Assembly (NCBI GenBank): GCA_905250025.1
Contig: CAJNOJ010000017.1
Span: 310,001-374,000, forward strand
Length of the DNA: 64,000 nucleotides
Direction of reading: 5' to 3'
Source of the DNA: Adineta ricciae
Lineage: Eukaryota > Rotifera > Eurotatoria > Adinetida > Adinetidae
Below are positions 45,553-56,619 of this stretch, piece by piece. A model generated the notes under the pieces. That model made no database searches and had not been told where the DNA came from. It saw only the letters and a list, made by a program, of their open reading frames with translations. The position numbers and the translations under genes are program-made. How positions within the stretch are numbered: the stretch's first letter is position 1; every line of letters starts with the position of its first letter.

Positions 45553-46659
45553 TTACTCGAACATAACTTGATGTTTACCATATCGTTTTATTGTACGTAA
45601 AGGAACGGATGAAGGCGTCGAAAGAGGAGGTGGCATAGGGATATTTGATGCTTTGTTCAGCGGTGGCGGCATCGGTATATGGTTTGGTGTTGTCTCGGTT
45701 TGAGTTTTCGGAACAGGTGGTGGCATTGGTATCTCAGGAGATCTCGACATTGGTGATAATTCTGGTGATTCGGATGATGTCGACGAATGACAGTCTCTCG
45801 AGCTATGAGAATGTTCGGATACATGTGGTGGCATTGACATGTGAGATGATTTCGACGGCTGAGGTGGATCAGGAACCGGTGGTGGCATTGGAATATGTGA
45901 TTGTGAGCTAGTTGATGGACCAGAAGAATGAAACGATTGAGCTACTGGTGGCGATTCGACAGTAGGAACAGGCGCTCCTTGCCTATGTCTCATGGTTGGT
46001 ATCGGTTTGGATGGAGATGGACGAGCATGTGTTGGAACTTTATTGAAATGTCGAACATCATCGTTTATTCGATTTTTTGAAACCGACGCTGTTACATTTT
46101 CCGGTTGAATATTCAATAGTGGATCGATATAAACAATTCGACAAGTATCCAAATTACACGGTTGAGTGTCGATCCGAATCGTTGCTGAACGTAGTTTATC
46201 CAAATCTATTGCTATTTGATCTACTAGCTTACGTAAACGAACCATTTGTTCACACGTAGGTCCACCAACATTGACTAATTCAGAAATTTTCAGTCTAATT
46301 TGAGTGATTTCTTGCTGTTTCTCGACTTTGACTTGACTTAAAATCGCGTCCAAATGAACAATCTTCGCATTTAACTCCACTTGTTTTTGTTTATAGATTT
46401 TATTTATGAAATTGATATTTTCATCACGCCATTGTTGCAATTGAGTGTTGAGTGACGCTCGCATTGATGTGATCGAAATCGTTGTCATACTATCTGCGAC
46501 TGTATTCATTCGTTCAATTAATGCATTAACCTCATTTATTATCGTTGTATTATGTTGAACAAAAGGTGATTGATAGGCTTCTTGTTGGCAGAAGTAACAC
46601 GAACTCGTTGCTTGATTTTTACATGTAGCAAATTGACACATATGTGCAGCGTTAATCAT
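45553..46659 (-). CDS. Zinc-finger-like, coiled-coil and Pro-rich (IPMPPP) protein
   Basis: Intronless, 368 residues. The first 35 residues hold a B-box-like Cys set (CQFATCKNQATSSCYFCQQE) but lack the later Cys/His ligands seen in the protein at 37282, so metal binding is doubtful. Residues 38-165 form a coiled coil with the W-anchored segment LNTQLQQWRDENINFINKIY. The C-terminal half is disordered and rich in Pro, Ser and Met, with five or six copies of a hexapeptide of the type IPMPPP followed by V or L (for example HIPMPPPVPDPP and NIPMPPPLSTPSS). Such motifs could bind EVH1, SH3 or profilin-type domains, which is inference. It shares its N-terminal half with the two similar proteins at 13037 and 37282. 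The function is unknown. Confidence 0.85.
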   Translation of the reverse strand: MINAAHMCQFATCKNQATSSCYFCQQEAYQSPFVQHNTTIINEVNALIERMNTVADSMTTISITSMRASLNTQLQQWRDENINFINKIYKQKQVELNAKIVHLDAILSQVKVEKQQEITQIRLKISELVNVGGPTCEQMVRLRKLVDQIAIDLDKLRSATIRIDTQPCNLDTCRIVYIDPLLNIQPENVTASVSKNRINDDVRHFNKVPTHARPSPSKPIPTMRHRQGAPVPTVESPPVAQSFHSSGPSTSSQSHIPMPPPVPDPPQPSKSSHMSMPPHVSEHSHSSRDCHSSTSSESPELSPMSRSPEIPMPPPVPKTQTETTPNHIPMPPPLNKASNIPMPPPLSTPSSVPLRTIKRYGKHQVMFE

Positions 46660-47672
46660 GCCTGTCGACGACTAGTTCAAGGAATCAAATGAAAGAAGAA
46701 AATAGACACAAAAAGTTTCCTATTCAACCATTTATATACAGCACAAGACATGCTCTTGCGTTTTTCTACAATCGTCACACTCGATTGCATTGAGTTATAA
46801 ACGATCAGTCTCCTTTTTTCAAGACCGATAGATATCTCTAACTACACCAATGTCTTTCAAATCTAATCAAGCGTGTTTACAGTTACAACAAATAAGTTCA
46901 TTTGAGAAGAGTCTTGTCTTGAAAACTGTGTTCTACTAAAGAAGAAGAAGAGTGTTAGGTCTTAACATTTTTTGCTTATGCTATTAACATTCGCACCCCG
47001 GCGTCATTTGATGACCTTTCATCTTTCTCTTCTTCTTCTTCGCGTTGAATTGACCTCCGTTATCGTAATACTATTGCAACAGGTGTATTCAAAGAAGATT
47101 TATTCTTCCATTATATATCAAGATGAAATTGATCGCTTTTTAAATGAACACATGATACTGGCCTATTCATTCAAGACCAGAAGAGCTATCGACAAATTCT
47201 ATTCACTTTCATGCACATTGATGTTATGCGTTCTGTTTTGTATTTTGATTAATACTATTTTTCTTTTCGTATATTCAATTCTGGGAAAAGAAGAGAAATT
47301 CTCTCGCTCGTTTCCACTGGCATCTGTCTTATGATGTCAGTAGTAGTTATTGTTTCAACTTGATACACACCTTTACGTATTGCATTCTAGTTTACTCATT
47401 TCTTTCTCTTGTTTTCTTACACGTTCTTCATCATTATATAGGCACACACACACACATGCTTGCGCGTAAAATATTCAATAGAGAAGAAACGGTGAAAGTA
47501 AAGAACTATCATCATGTATACAGAAAGAAAAACGAGACTCGTAGAAATAATCAACGTATTTTTTTTGACATTTTAGTTTTACCTCACATCCAATTCAAAA
47601 GAGAAACGAACGTGAAGAATAAAAGCAAATTTTCTGATATAGTATTATTATTGATCGTTATTCACATCGATT
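46660..47672. other. Divergent intergenic region
   Basis: About 1 kb between the zinc-finger-like gene (-) and the Tctex gene (+). The ORFs at 46972-47334 and 47360-47734 have biased Leu/Phe or Lys/His composition, and the second overlaps the Tctex start in another frame, so neither is called. Both promoters must be here. Confidence 0.5.
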
Positions 47673-48291
47673 ATGGCAGCAGCCACAACAACAACTCGCT
47701 ATATATCAGTTCCCGCGTCAACGATAAAAGTTGATCAAGTTTTACAATTGAATTCGAATGCGAGTATGTTGTTTCATTCCTCTCTCTCTTTTGTATCTTT
47801 CGTTGTCATTGAATGAATTTCTTATCTTCATTCAAGCTTCTCTTCAGACAAATATCAATAAAGATTTAATGAATACCCTCAGTCCGGGCGTGCCTGTTAA
47901 GTTTGCCGATCAATTTTTCAGTATTGTACGTGAGAAAAGCGAAGGAAATTTATCTAAGTGTCATGACTTGTTTTTCTTCTAGCTTATCAAAGATCAAATT
48001 AGTCGATTACTAAATATTCCGCAAATAAAACAACTGAAATACTCGGAAGAAAATGCTGCACGTACGCTTACATTCGAAATCACCGAAATTGTCAAACGAA
48101 TCGTTGCTAATCATATAAAAGATAATTACAAAGTGGTTATACAAGTGTTAACCTATCCGAAACAGAATGAAGACAATATTCTAATCATGAGTCGATGTTT
48201 ATGGAATTATCGAACTGATGATGTTCTTTCCGTTGAAATCGAAACCGATGCATTCAAGTTTTTGATTGTTATTCATGGTGTTTTAGCATAG
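47673..48291 (+). CDS. Tctex-type dynein light chain (DYNLT/TCTEX1D)
   Basis: Light chain of cytoplasmic or axonemal dynein. Exons are 47673-47763, 47837-47925 and 47983-48291, giving 162 residues. The Tctex-1 domain occupies the C-terminal 110 residues: AARTLTFEITEIVKRIVANH, NYKVVIQVLTYPKQNEDN, then the hallmark SRCLWNYRTDDVLSVEI and the final strand AFKFLIVIHGVLA. In the family the hallmark reads S-R-C-L-W-D, so the Asp is Asn here. The N-terminal extension of about 50 residues is typical of TCTEX1D members rather than DYNLT1/3. The start at 47673 gives the only continuous frame into exon 2. AATAAA at 48367-48372 is the likely polyadenylation signal. Confidence 0.92.
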
Positions 48292-49156
48292 AAATGTATT
48301 TGTCTGCTGGTGGTGGTGGTGTTTCGCCAGATGGATTTCGCTAAATGTATATTTTTTAGTTGAGTAAATAAAAACAGTTTTAAAAATAGAAATCTGCGAA
48401 ATAGAATGACAGAAGGTCTTCTTTTTCTGCCGCTAGATTTAATTAAACAACACCAAATGCATTCTAGTGCTTGTCATCGTAAAAAAACCCTTCAAGGTCA
48501 ATGTAATGTGTAAAAAAAAGGACTTCTCTTCCTATTACACCTCATTAAATCATTTCAGAAGATGCTTGTAGGGAATTTCTTTTTCTCCATGGTGATGTAA
48601 AAGTTCATATCTTTTGCGAGGACGACGGTTTGTAAACTTGTAACTCAAATCGAGATAGCGTATCGGTGCAAAGTTTTAGTAAATATTTAACTTTTTTGTT
48701 CATGATGTTCTAATATTGACTGTAAATTTCATTGTAATCGTACTATTTTCAATCTACATCATTACATTGTTTGCAGCTGTAGGAAGTGCGGGGTATAAGT
48801 TGTTGTTTTGATATTCATTATGGTTCTGAACAATAACAATAAGACATAATATTATTCGTGCTATTTTGCAAATTTCTACGCTTAATCACTTATTAATCTG
48901 AATAAATAGAAAGTTTTCGTCCGATTGGTTAAGTTCATATTGTTTAGTGAATTGATAATGACGAGGAGAAAAGAGAAAGAAAAAGAAGAGCTTATCAAGC
49001 ATATGATTTTGACTGTTTGAATCGTTCGTCGCTTTCTTTTCCTCTGGAGCGGGTAAATGTTTATCTGTTTGTTTGATGAAATAGAAAGACATTTTTTTTC
49101 GAGTGAGATTCGAAAAAAAGCAACTTTAAATAAGTATTTCAATGAAAACAAGTCAG
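48292..49156. other. Convergent intergenic region
   Basis: 3' flanks of the Tctex gene (+) and the chitinase gene (-). It is AT-rich, with no coding signal seen. Confidence 0.5.
48367..48372 (+). promoter_or_regulatory. Polyadenylation signal of the Tctex gene
   Basis: AATAAA 75 bases after the stop codon. Confidence 0.55.
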
Positions 49157-50634
49157 TCAACTAAAATGACGAATAAATAGCAGACAGAACATATTCAAGA
49201 AAAAGAGTACAGATGATTGCGAAGGAATTTGTACATCATTCGATATAGTAGCTTGAGTTGTTCGATGAATTCGAATAGGCGTTGTAGGTCCTTGAAGACT
49301 CTCTAAAGTCTTCTTGACAGTCGTTAATAACGGATATTTCCCTTGACCACAGAAAGCACCGTTAAAGTCATCGAAATCAAGCGACCATATCATTGCACCA
49401 GCCAAACGTCGTTCGGCCACATAATGGCATTTCTTCTCAATCGATTGTTGATTATCATAACTGATCCATTGATCGTCTTTGTATGCAAATGGAACTTGTT
49501 GTTCTTTATCGTATTCCGTATGCCATTTTTGTTTTTTAATTAAGTCGCATATTTCATAATATGAGAGAAAACCACTGCTCCCCGTAAAATTACCCGGTGA
49601 GCCAGCACCTTTCGATGGGCCATACGGTTTTGTATCAGCATTTTTCTTCTGTTTTAATTTGAATGTTCGACCATACATTCCAAGACCGAGAACTAATTTC
49701 GACGGTGGACATCCACCATCAATCCATGTATCAACAGTTGCCTGTTGATTTAATAAACGCTTGTCACCTTTTTCGCTTGAACGCGCATAGAGCGGACTAT
49801 TGAATCCTATATGACTATTCCAGCTACCTGTTAACATCAAACAAAAGTTGATTCGATTCGACGAGAAGGATATGAAAACAAACCGTGGTAATCGTAAGCC
49901 ATTAAATTGATGTAGTCAAGGTAGGTCGCAACTTCTTTGATATCATAGCCAGCTTCAATTTTCGGACGGTATGCTGCAACAGCAGCAGTTAATAAAAGTT
50001 GAGGACGATCGTTTAAGAAAGCTTCATTCTGAAATTCTGATCGATAATCACGAACAAGTAAACTGAATATTCGACGGTCATTCTCCGTTTCGGGAAATTC
50101 CCAATCTAGATCTAAACCGTCAAACTTATATTTTCGGAGATATTTGATTGTATTGCGAATAAATTCACGGCGAGTTTTATCCGGCTCAAAAACACTTCGG
50201 AATTGTGTTGCATTGACACTTGCACCACCCAACGATAGTAAGGTTTTCATTTGAGGATTTTTATATTTCAGTATATTAAATTGTTCATACATGCTCATCG
50301 GTGGTGCAGTCTTCACTACTGGTTTACCATTAAGACGTCCATTACCGGCAGGTTTACTGATATCACTGGCGACGACTGCAGCTGTTGCCGGAGATGGTTT
50401 AACATCATTAACTTCGAATGGCATAGGACTCCGATTGATCATATCGATATTTGCAAACGCATAGTAGAGATGTGTACAAAGTGATGGATCAATATGCGAT
50501 GGAAGAAAACGTCCGAGTCCGTTACGATGTTGTGCCCAATTTGTGAAATAGCAGCCAACAACAAACTGTTGGCTATATATTGATTGAATGAATATCGTCG
50601 TCAACAGTAAACACGTTCGGATACAATGCTGCAT
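49157..50634 (-). CDS. GH18 chitinase-like protein with C-terminal hydrophobic tail
   Basis: Exons (minus strand) are 50634-49884 and 49827-49157, giving 473 residues. A signal peptide (CLLLTTIFIQSIYS) leads into a GH18 barrel: VVGCYFTNWAQHR, CTHLYYAFANID, KTLLSLGGASVNATQF, the catalytic motif FDGLDLDWEFPE with Asp-x-Asp-x-Glu intact, YLDYINLMAYDYHGSWN, GLGMYGRTFKL and AGAMIWSLDFDDFNGAFCG. It should hydrolyse chitin or a related beta-1,4-GlcNAc polymer outside the cell. Unusual points: about 35 extra residues (50291-50400) rich in Ala, Pro and Lys between the second strand and SLGG; Ala where most chitinases have Trp after SIGG/SLGG; no chitin-binding domain; and a hydrophobic C-terminus (SSVLFFLNMFCLLFIRHFS) that suggests membrane or GPI attachment. 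The plus-strand gene next to it is more than 1.5 kb away. Confidence 0.93.
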
Positions 50635-52138
50635 ATTTCGATTTTTGTTGATGTCGTGTGAACGATAAACTTGTACTTCTTTTAATCTTCCGTCGTTGTG
50701 ACGATGCGTACGTCTCTCTCTCTCTGTCTTTCTTTTCTCGTCTTCTACTTTGGTTTAACCAAATAATAAGCAACTATTCAAACAGAGAGAAAAGCGACAT
50801 ACATACGACCATCGTCCGACAACGGCAACTATATACACAAGACGTGATCGTACAACAGAGAGAGGATCAACATTTTCCTTTTTACCTCTCTCACAATTAT
50901 GACAAACAACTATGACCTAAATTGCAACATCTCTCATTCTTTTTCTTTTCTCCTGTCTTTATCATCATAATTTAAGTCAACCATCCTTTAGTCCTAATAC
51001 AAAACAAAACAATCAAATCCAATAGATAATCATAGAAATGAAATATCGAATAATTTTCTTTTTCAATGACCTAACGTATCTCTATGATAGAATTCTGATT
51101 AATTTGATTAGCAAAAATAGGTGCAATTGATTTCTTTCGAAAATGGCCTAAGTTATGTTTGACGTTAACAGACGCATGCACAGTGAAAATAATATTGATT
51201 TTATCGCGTAGAAATCGAACGAAATAATTTTTACACGCCCACATATTCAACATATGTATATATTTACTGATCAGACTTTTTTTTCAATATTTTGTTCATA
51301 CTACATTATACAGAAATCTGATACATATCAAATAATATGGTGTTTATCAAAAGTCATCAGTGATTGGTATTCTAATAGCTATTACTTTTTCTTCCTTATT
51401 ATTACAATTTTATCGACACGACATACGCATACTGAAGGTGCAGCGAACAAGTTGTAATAGAGTGTCTATTCATTGTTACTGTAAATATTCAAGTAATCTT
51501 TTGTTTTATTTTTCGTTTTCTATACGAGTTTGCAAAAGAAGTGTTCAGATCGTTAACGCTTGCATAGCAGCGTTGAGCAATTGTTCCGATGTGTTTCAAT
51601 TAAATAAATCAATGAATAGCATACGTACTCTTGGACAATAACAAAAGCGATGCGCTACAGTAGAGTAAATGAGAGGTGCTTGTTCCATATCTCAATGGAA
51701 CTATAACAAAAGGAGCCGATCGATTCTTTCATTCTTCTCTTTTTTTTCTGTTTCTCTTTTTCTTCCCCTTCGTTCTTGTTCGATTACATTTATACAATAG
51801 AAAAAAAGGGCTCCTACCTTCATGTCTTTGCCTGACGTACAATGGTCTCACCTTGCTCCTAGCTACAACCTCCTACATTGGATATATTATTCATTCACCT
51901 GTATGTCTTCTGCACCAACGCAACATGTACATGGATATGTGTATGACGTTATATAGTCGAATGAAATTCGCTATGCGATATGAAGACTGACATATTTTAT
52001 TGTCAACAATAACGATGCAGCGCATTTGTTATATGCGTAACGCTGTTGTTTTGTGATCACTTTTTTGTCGTTTTATTTATCGTTAACAACGAAGAGCACT
52101 AGTACAACATAATCGTTATCATTATTTGTTCGTAGACG
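50635..52138. other. Divergent intergenic region
   Basis: About 1.5 kb between the chitinase start and the ARF/ARL start. It contains pyrimidine-rich tracts, and its ORFs show no family resemblance. Both promoters lie here. Confidence 0.5.
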
Positions 52139-52821
52139 ATGGGAAAAGTTCTCTCGAAAATTATGAAAAAATTATCAGCAGATGGACCAAAGCGTATACT
52201 CATGCTTGGTTTAGACAATGCAGGTAGAATAAATGTCTCTCATAAAATGAATAGCATTCAACAATATCTCTCTTAGGCAAGACAACGATACTCTATCGAA
52301 TGAAGCGTACCGAAGATTTTCATACTGTACCAACCATCGGTATGACAGAAGTTGTCACCTTTATTTTGAAATCATATTTTTCGGCATGATTCATAGGTTT
52401 TAATGTCGAAACAATTGCACCCTGCCGTGGTATTTCTTTAACTGTTTGGGATGTTGGTGGTCAAGATCATTTACGAACTTTATGGCATCACTACTTCGAT
52501 AATGTCGATGGTCTTGTGTTTGTCATTGACTCAACCGATAGTCGACGACTTGGCATTGCTCGCGCTGAATTAGAAGGAATCTACCAGCATGACGCAATGA
52601 AAAATGTTCCACTCATTGTTCTCGCTAATAAACAGGATGCCGATGACGCCGTACCTGCCGAACAGATCGCACAAAAACTTAATCTCATCGAATGGCCTGA
52701 CGACTCTTATTATATTATTCCGTGTTGTGCATTGAGTGGCGATGGAATAACAGATGCTTTCGCAACACTGGCACAGATGATTCGTCAACAACAAAAATCA
52801 CGTCGTCTAGGCATTGCTTAA
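52139..52821 (+). CDS. ARF/ARL-family small GTPase
   Basis: Membrane-traffic GTPase of the ARF family. Exons are 52139-52223, 52277-52339 and 52397-52821, giving 190 residues. It starts Met-Gly, so N-myristoylation is expected. The nucleotide motifs are GLDNAGKTT (P-loop), VPTIGFNVE (switch 1), VWDVGGQDHLRTLWHHYF (switch 2), VFVIDSTD, NKQDADDA and the Cys-Ala-Leu (SAK-like) loop. The sequence is closer to ARF1-6 in switch regions than to most ARLs, but the tail RQQQKSRRLGIA and lower similarity elsewhere suggest a divergent member, so I give no symbol. The P-loop is split by intron 1 (after the G of AGKTT) and switch 1 by intron 2. Confidence 0.92.
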
Positions 52822-53038
52822 TGGTAGAGATGTAGCAATGATTGATAAAGTTTATCATTTTCGAATTATGTCAGATGATGATGAAAGACACGGTGATTTC
52901 CATTTGTACTCTATTATATTTTTATATAAAATCCTGAAAATTGCGCTTGAAAGTAATCATCAAAATATTCTCTTTTCTGAAAGAAAGGATCAATGCGCTG
53001 GTTCACTGCCGATCTCAAATGCTCAAAGTTTTTAGAGT

Positions 53039-53056
53039 GTGGGTGAGGGTAAGGGT
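53039..53056 (+). repeat. Telomere-like hexamers (TGTGGG, TGAGGG, TAAGGG)
   Basis: Three adjacent hexamers of pattern T-N-N-G-G-G. TGTGGG is the telomeric unit reported for bdelloid rotifers. This is only 18 bases and may be chance. Confidence 0.35.
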
Positions 53057-53199
53057 ATGAAAGTGTACAATCCTCATAGATGAACGGAATGTCGTTGCTC
53101 AAAGATTAAGTTGTGATATCGAAGTTCTCGCTTTTTGTTTGTAAATACGCTGCTCAAAATATTCTTCAGAGGGATTTATTTCGGTGGTGTCAATTAAAT

Positions 53200-54220
53200 G
53201 ATCAGTTGAATAAATGAAACGGTCAGTAAAACAAGAATTCAAAAATCATTATAAATATTGAAAGACCAGTAGTGAAATGATTGATCAGTAATTAATCTGA
53301 TAGATCTATAATAGAAATGGAAAGTAGAAAAATGATCTCTTTTTTTTCTTCTTCCACACTAACAGATGATTCCACGTTTTGTTCAATGGACATGCACCAA
53401 TCCCGATTCTAGTTCTAGAGTCGGGATCGAATGGAGTTAGTTGGAATCAGTCCCAGATATATTCAAATATATTACTACTTTTAACTGCACCAAAATTAGT
53501 TTCGAACACTCTTCGTTAGCGACCGACGAATCTTCAGTAACAACAATCATTTAGAATGAGTTTTCTGTTAGATATCACGAAGCCTGTCAAATTTGTCAAC
53601 CATAGCATGTCAGTTTCAACAAATTCCAACTGGTTTTGATCGATTTTAAAACCGGAGTTAGATCGAATTGGGGTCGTTGCATGCCTACTGTTTAGTGGAG
53701 GAATTTTCATGTGCTGGCTTCTCCTACTGCAATTGAATATTACCACGTCTAAGTACTACGTAATAACTATATAAACTCGCGAATTTCGTTATCATCAAGC
53801 GAATCAGTTACTGGATTTACAGACGGAATTAACACGAGTCTACTAACAGAGCAATTAAAGATGATGACACCTTTCGTGAACGGCACGTTTTATCCATGTT
53901 TTTAAGAGCATCTTCAAGAACTGCACACAATTGGTCGATAGATCTTGACATATCAATAATAAGTGCAAAAGCATTTTGCTACAAAACCCACCATTAGTTT
54001 AGCATTATGGACTTCATCATGCCACTGAGCGCAATCAAATAAACTCCTTAAAAACTTTCATTGTTGTACTTAAATACAGTTCTCACTGAGAAATTAAATT
54101 CATTACTGGCCAATGTTGAATTTGTTGCTGATCAATTTTCTTTTTTTACTGAATAAAAACTGTATTTTTACCTCAACTTTTCACAAAATCTACTAACCAT
54201 TTTTTAATTATTTACTGATT
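53200..54220. mobile_element. Possible decayed DNA element bounded by inverted motif clusters
   Basis: On the left, GRYCAGT-like motifs occur at 53200, 53221, 53264 and 53283. On the right, the reverse-oriented ACTGRYC-like motifs occur at 54105, 54127, 54148 and 54214, the last ones degenerate. A hairpin and a coding-like relic lie between. The pattern resembles subterminal repeats of a DNA transposon, but there is no clean terminal inverted repeat, target duplication or transposase, so this is tentative. Confidence 0.25.
53400..53427. repeat. Hairpin-forming inverted repeat
   Basis: Two 13-base arms (ATCCCGATTCTAG and its complement with one wobble) separated by 2 bases. Confidence 0.7.
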
Positions 54221-56619
54221 TTCTCGAAGATGATCAATTAATAGATTTTCTGACAATGTCAATTATTGTACTGCGTACAAAATATATTCCCTATATTTCG
54301 CATACCGAAGGAAATGATACTTCTATTTTCATACAGTTGTCAGCAACTGTAGTTAGCATACTATCACTAAAATACAATATTAATTTAGCTTTAGGGGCTG
54401 TGCAGCTCAGTTCGTTTCATTTAATGAGTTTGATCCGTAGTTACCGTTAATGCATGTATTGTATAGAAGTGTTCAACGCGCGAACAGTAACGCATAATTA
54501 TACGCTCTGTTCTCTTATAGACGTTTATCGGTAGAAAGTATATTTGATAGACACGAAAAAAAAAGCGACGGCATGAAGAAAGAGTTGATTTCATGTTGTG
54601 ATTGATTTAGTCTATGGAATGGATTGTTGATTACGAAATTACTTGGTTTCTTTCTTTGAGAAAAATTCGTTATATCAGATATTATTAAGCTCCTGTGTAG
54701 CAAAACCGACAGAAGAGTGAAAGTGCCAAGCAAACTTTGATAAGTATTCCGAATCTGATTGAGCTGTCGACAAATATTTTACATCGAACAGAATAGCTTG
54801 GTTTCATTTTGATGATTCATAATTCTATAAACGAGTTTGACGAATAACGTTAGAAATGTGTGCATATTATTTTTCACTCGTGCGACAGACTGTATATTGG
54901 ACGTGAGGAAAAATGTTTGATTTTGTTTGTTTTGAGAAGCCATCCGTAATACCGATGTAGTTATATATTTATTCATGAAAATGAGTGATGTGTAATATCT
55001 TCAACCGCAACAAATAGTTGCGGTACACGAAAAGATCGCATTAACACATGTTTGCTGAATTTTGTTCTGTCATCTGCAAGGATGATTTTATGAATTAAAG
55101 AGATAGGCTAATTTTTATGGTTTTCTTTTAGTTGGTTCCAAGATGATCCGGTTTTCATTAAAAGAAGTGAACATCTATTAATTTATTTTATTTTAAATAC
55201 GAAACGTAATGCAAGATAAAAAAATGGTCTACAATTTATACTGAAAAGATTATTTTCATTGTGGGATTTTTGTTTTCAAAACACCTAAACGCTAGTCAAT
55301 CATTTTTCAATGATTGGTTGACCAATTTGCGCCTTTTCGAAATAGAAAGCACACAATTGTAGGAATTTTTACGGTATAGATCGTTGAAAGTTCCATGTAG
55401 TATCTTCCAGTATATTCATTTCCTCTTTTGAAATCTTCTTAGATAATAAAAGGATAAGGCAAGCAGAAAAATGAGTTTTGCAATCTGATAAACCAGTCAC
55501 CTGAACTCTTACTTGTTCAAAGGAAAATTTTATCGTTAGAAAGACGATTAAAATCGGAGATTTGCATCATGGAATCTCAAGATTATGCCTATTAAAATTT
55601 TTCAGAGTATTCACGACTAAAGGTTTTCTCTCTTTTATCTGCTTTGCCTGTGCAATGACATATACATGTATCCCCATTCCGAGAGAATAGGCGATAGGAT
55701 CATCGATACTTCTCCGAATGTATCAGAAAGAAAACATTCTATAAACCAATCAAGATGTATTGAGAGGAACACATAAAGCAGTAATTTTCTCTTTGGATTT
55801 GTTTTCTAAAACAGCGTTGTTCATTCTTCAACCACAATAAATACATATTCGTAAAAAAAATTAAAAAGGAACGAGCCAGCTTCTGACAGCAAACGACAAA
55901 TTGAAAGATAATAATAAAAATTCAATGAGCACATTATGTCCAATACACCATTAAAAGATATGATTGTATAACTATTCGATGTTATAAATGAAAGTAAATC
56001 ATCAGAATCTATAATGTAAATATTACCGATCATGTCGTTATCAATACTACTGAAACTAGTATGGCTATAAAACCAAGATGCTTAGCTATAGGATGTCATA
56101 CGTTAGATCGAACTGATTCTTTCGCTCTATATCAACATCACGATATTTGAAAAAAAAACAACACGAGTAGAAATCAAAATATTTTACGAATCTGTTTGAA
56201 GTAAAGAATAACTCAGTACAAATTTGATCAAAGACGAGATTCATACAAAACTGTATTTCAATCATGAATCGCAAATCGATCAGTCAAATAAATTTCCTAT
56301 TTTATATAAGAACCGAATTGATTTTCAAGTATGACCTATGGATGAAGATAGGAATCATCGAAAAAATACAATCGTACAGGCGTTATTTTGTTCTCTTACG
56401 AAGCTATTTTCAATTCATGTTAGAAAAGAACATTTTTAAAAAACGAACTCTTATTTCAACATGAGAATAAAATTTCTTTGCTATTGAAACCTAATAAGAT
56501 TATGTAAAACAAGGAATTTTTTAAATCAACTGCACGATCGAAAGCATCACATCAATATTGATTTTATTTAGAATTTATTTTCCGTACATATTCAAGAAAC
56601 ATTTAGTTCATCCATAGTT

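Larger units (their letters stand above)
52822..56619. other. Gene-poor 3.8-kb region with possible decayed element
   Basis: The largest gap in the window. It holds a telomere-like hexamer series (53039-53056), a near-perfect hairpin (53400-53427), a coding-like relic on the minus strand (about 53870-54050), and two clusters of short motifs in opposite orientation (53200-53289 and 54105-54220). The remaining ORFs do not resemble proteins I know. See the findings. Confidence 0.5.

Noticed and set aside
46972..47734. Two open frames upstream of the Tctex gene
   Set aside because: Low-complexity Leu/Phe or Lys/Asn/His composition; one overlaps the Tctex start in another frame, and neither has splice support.
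55285..55320. Small hairpin (CAATCATT and complement)
   Set aside because: An 8-base stem in AT-rich sequence is expected by chance, and nothing nearby supports a function.
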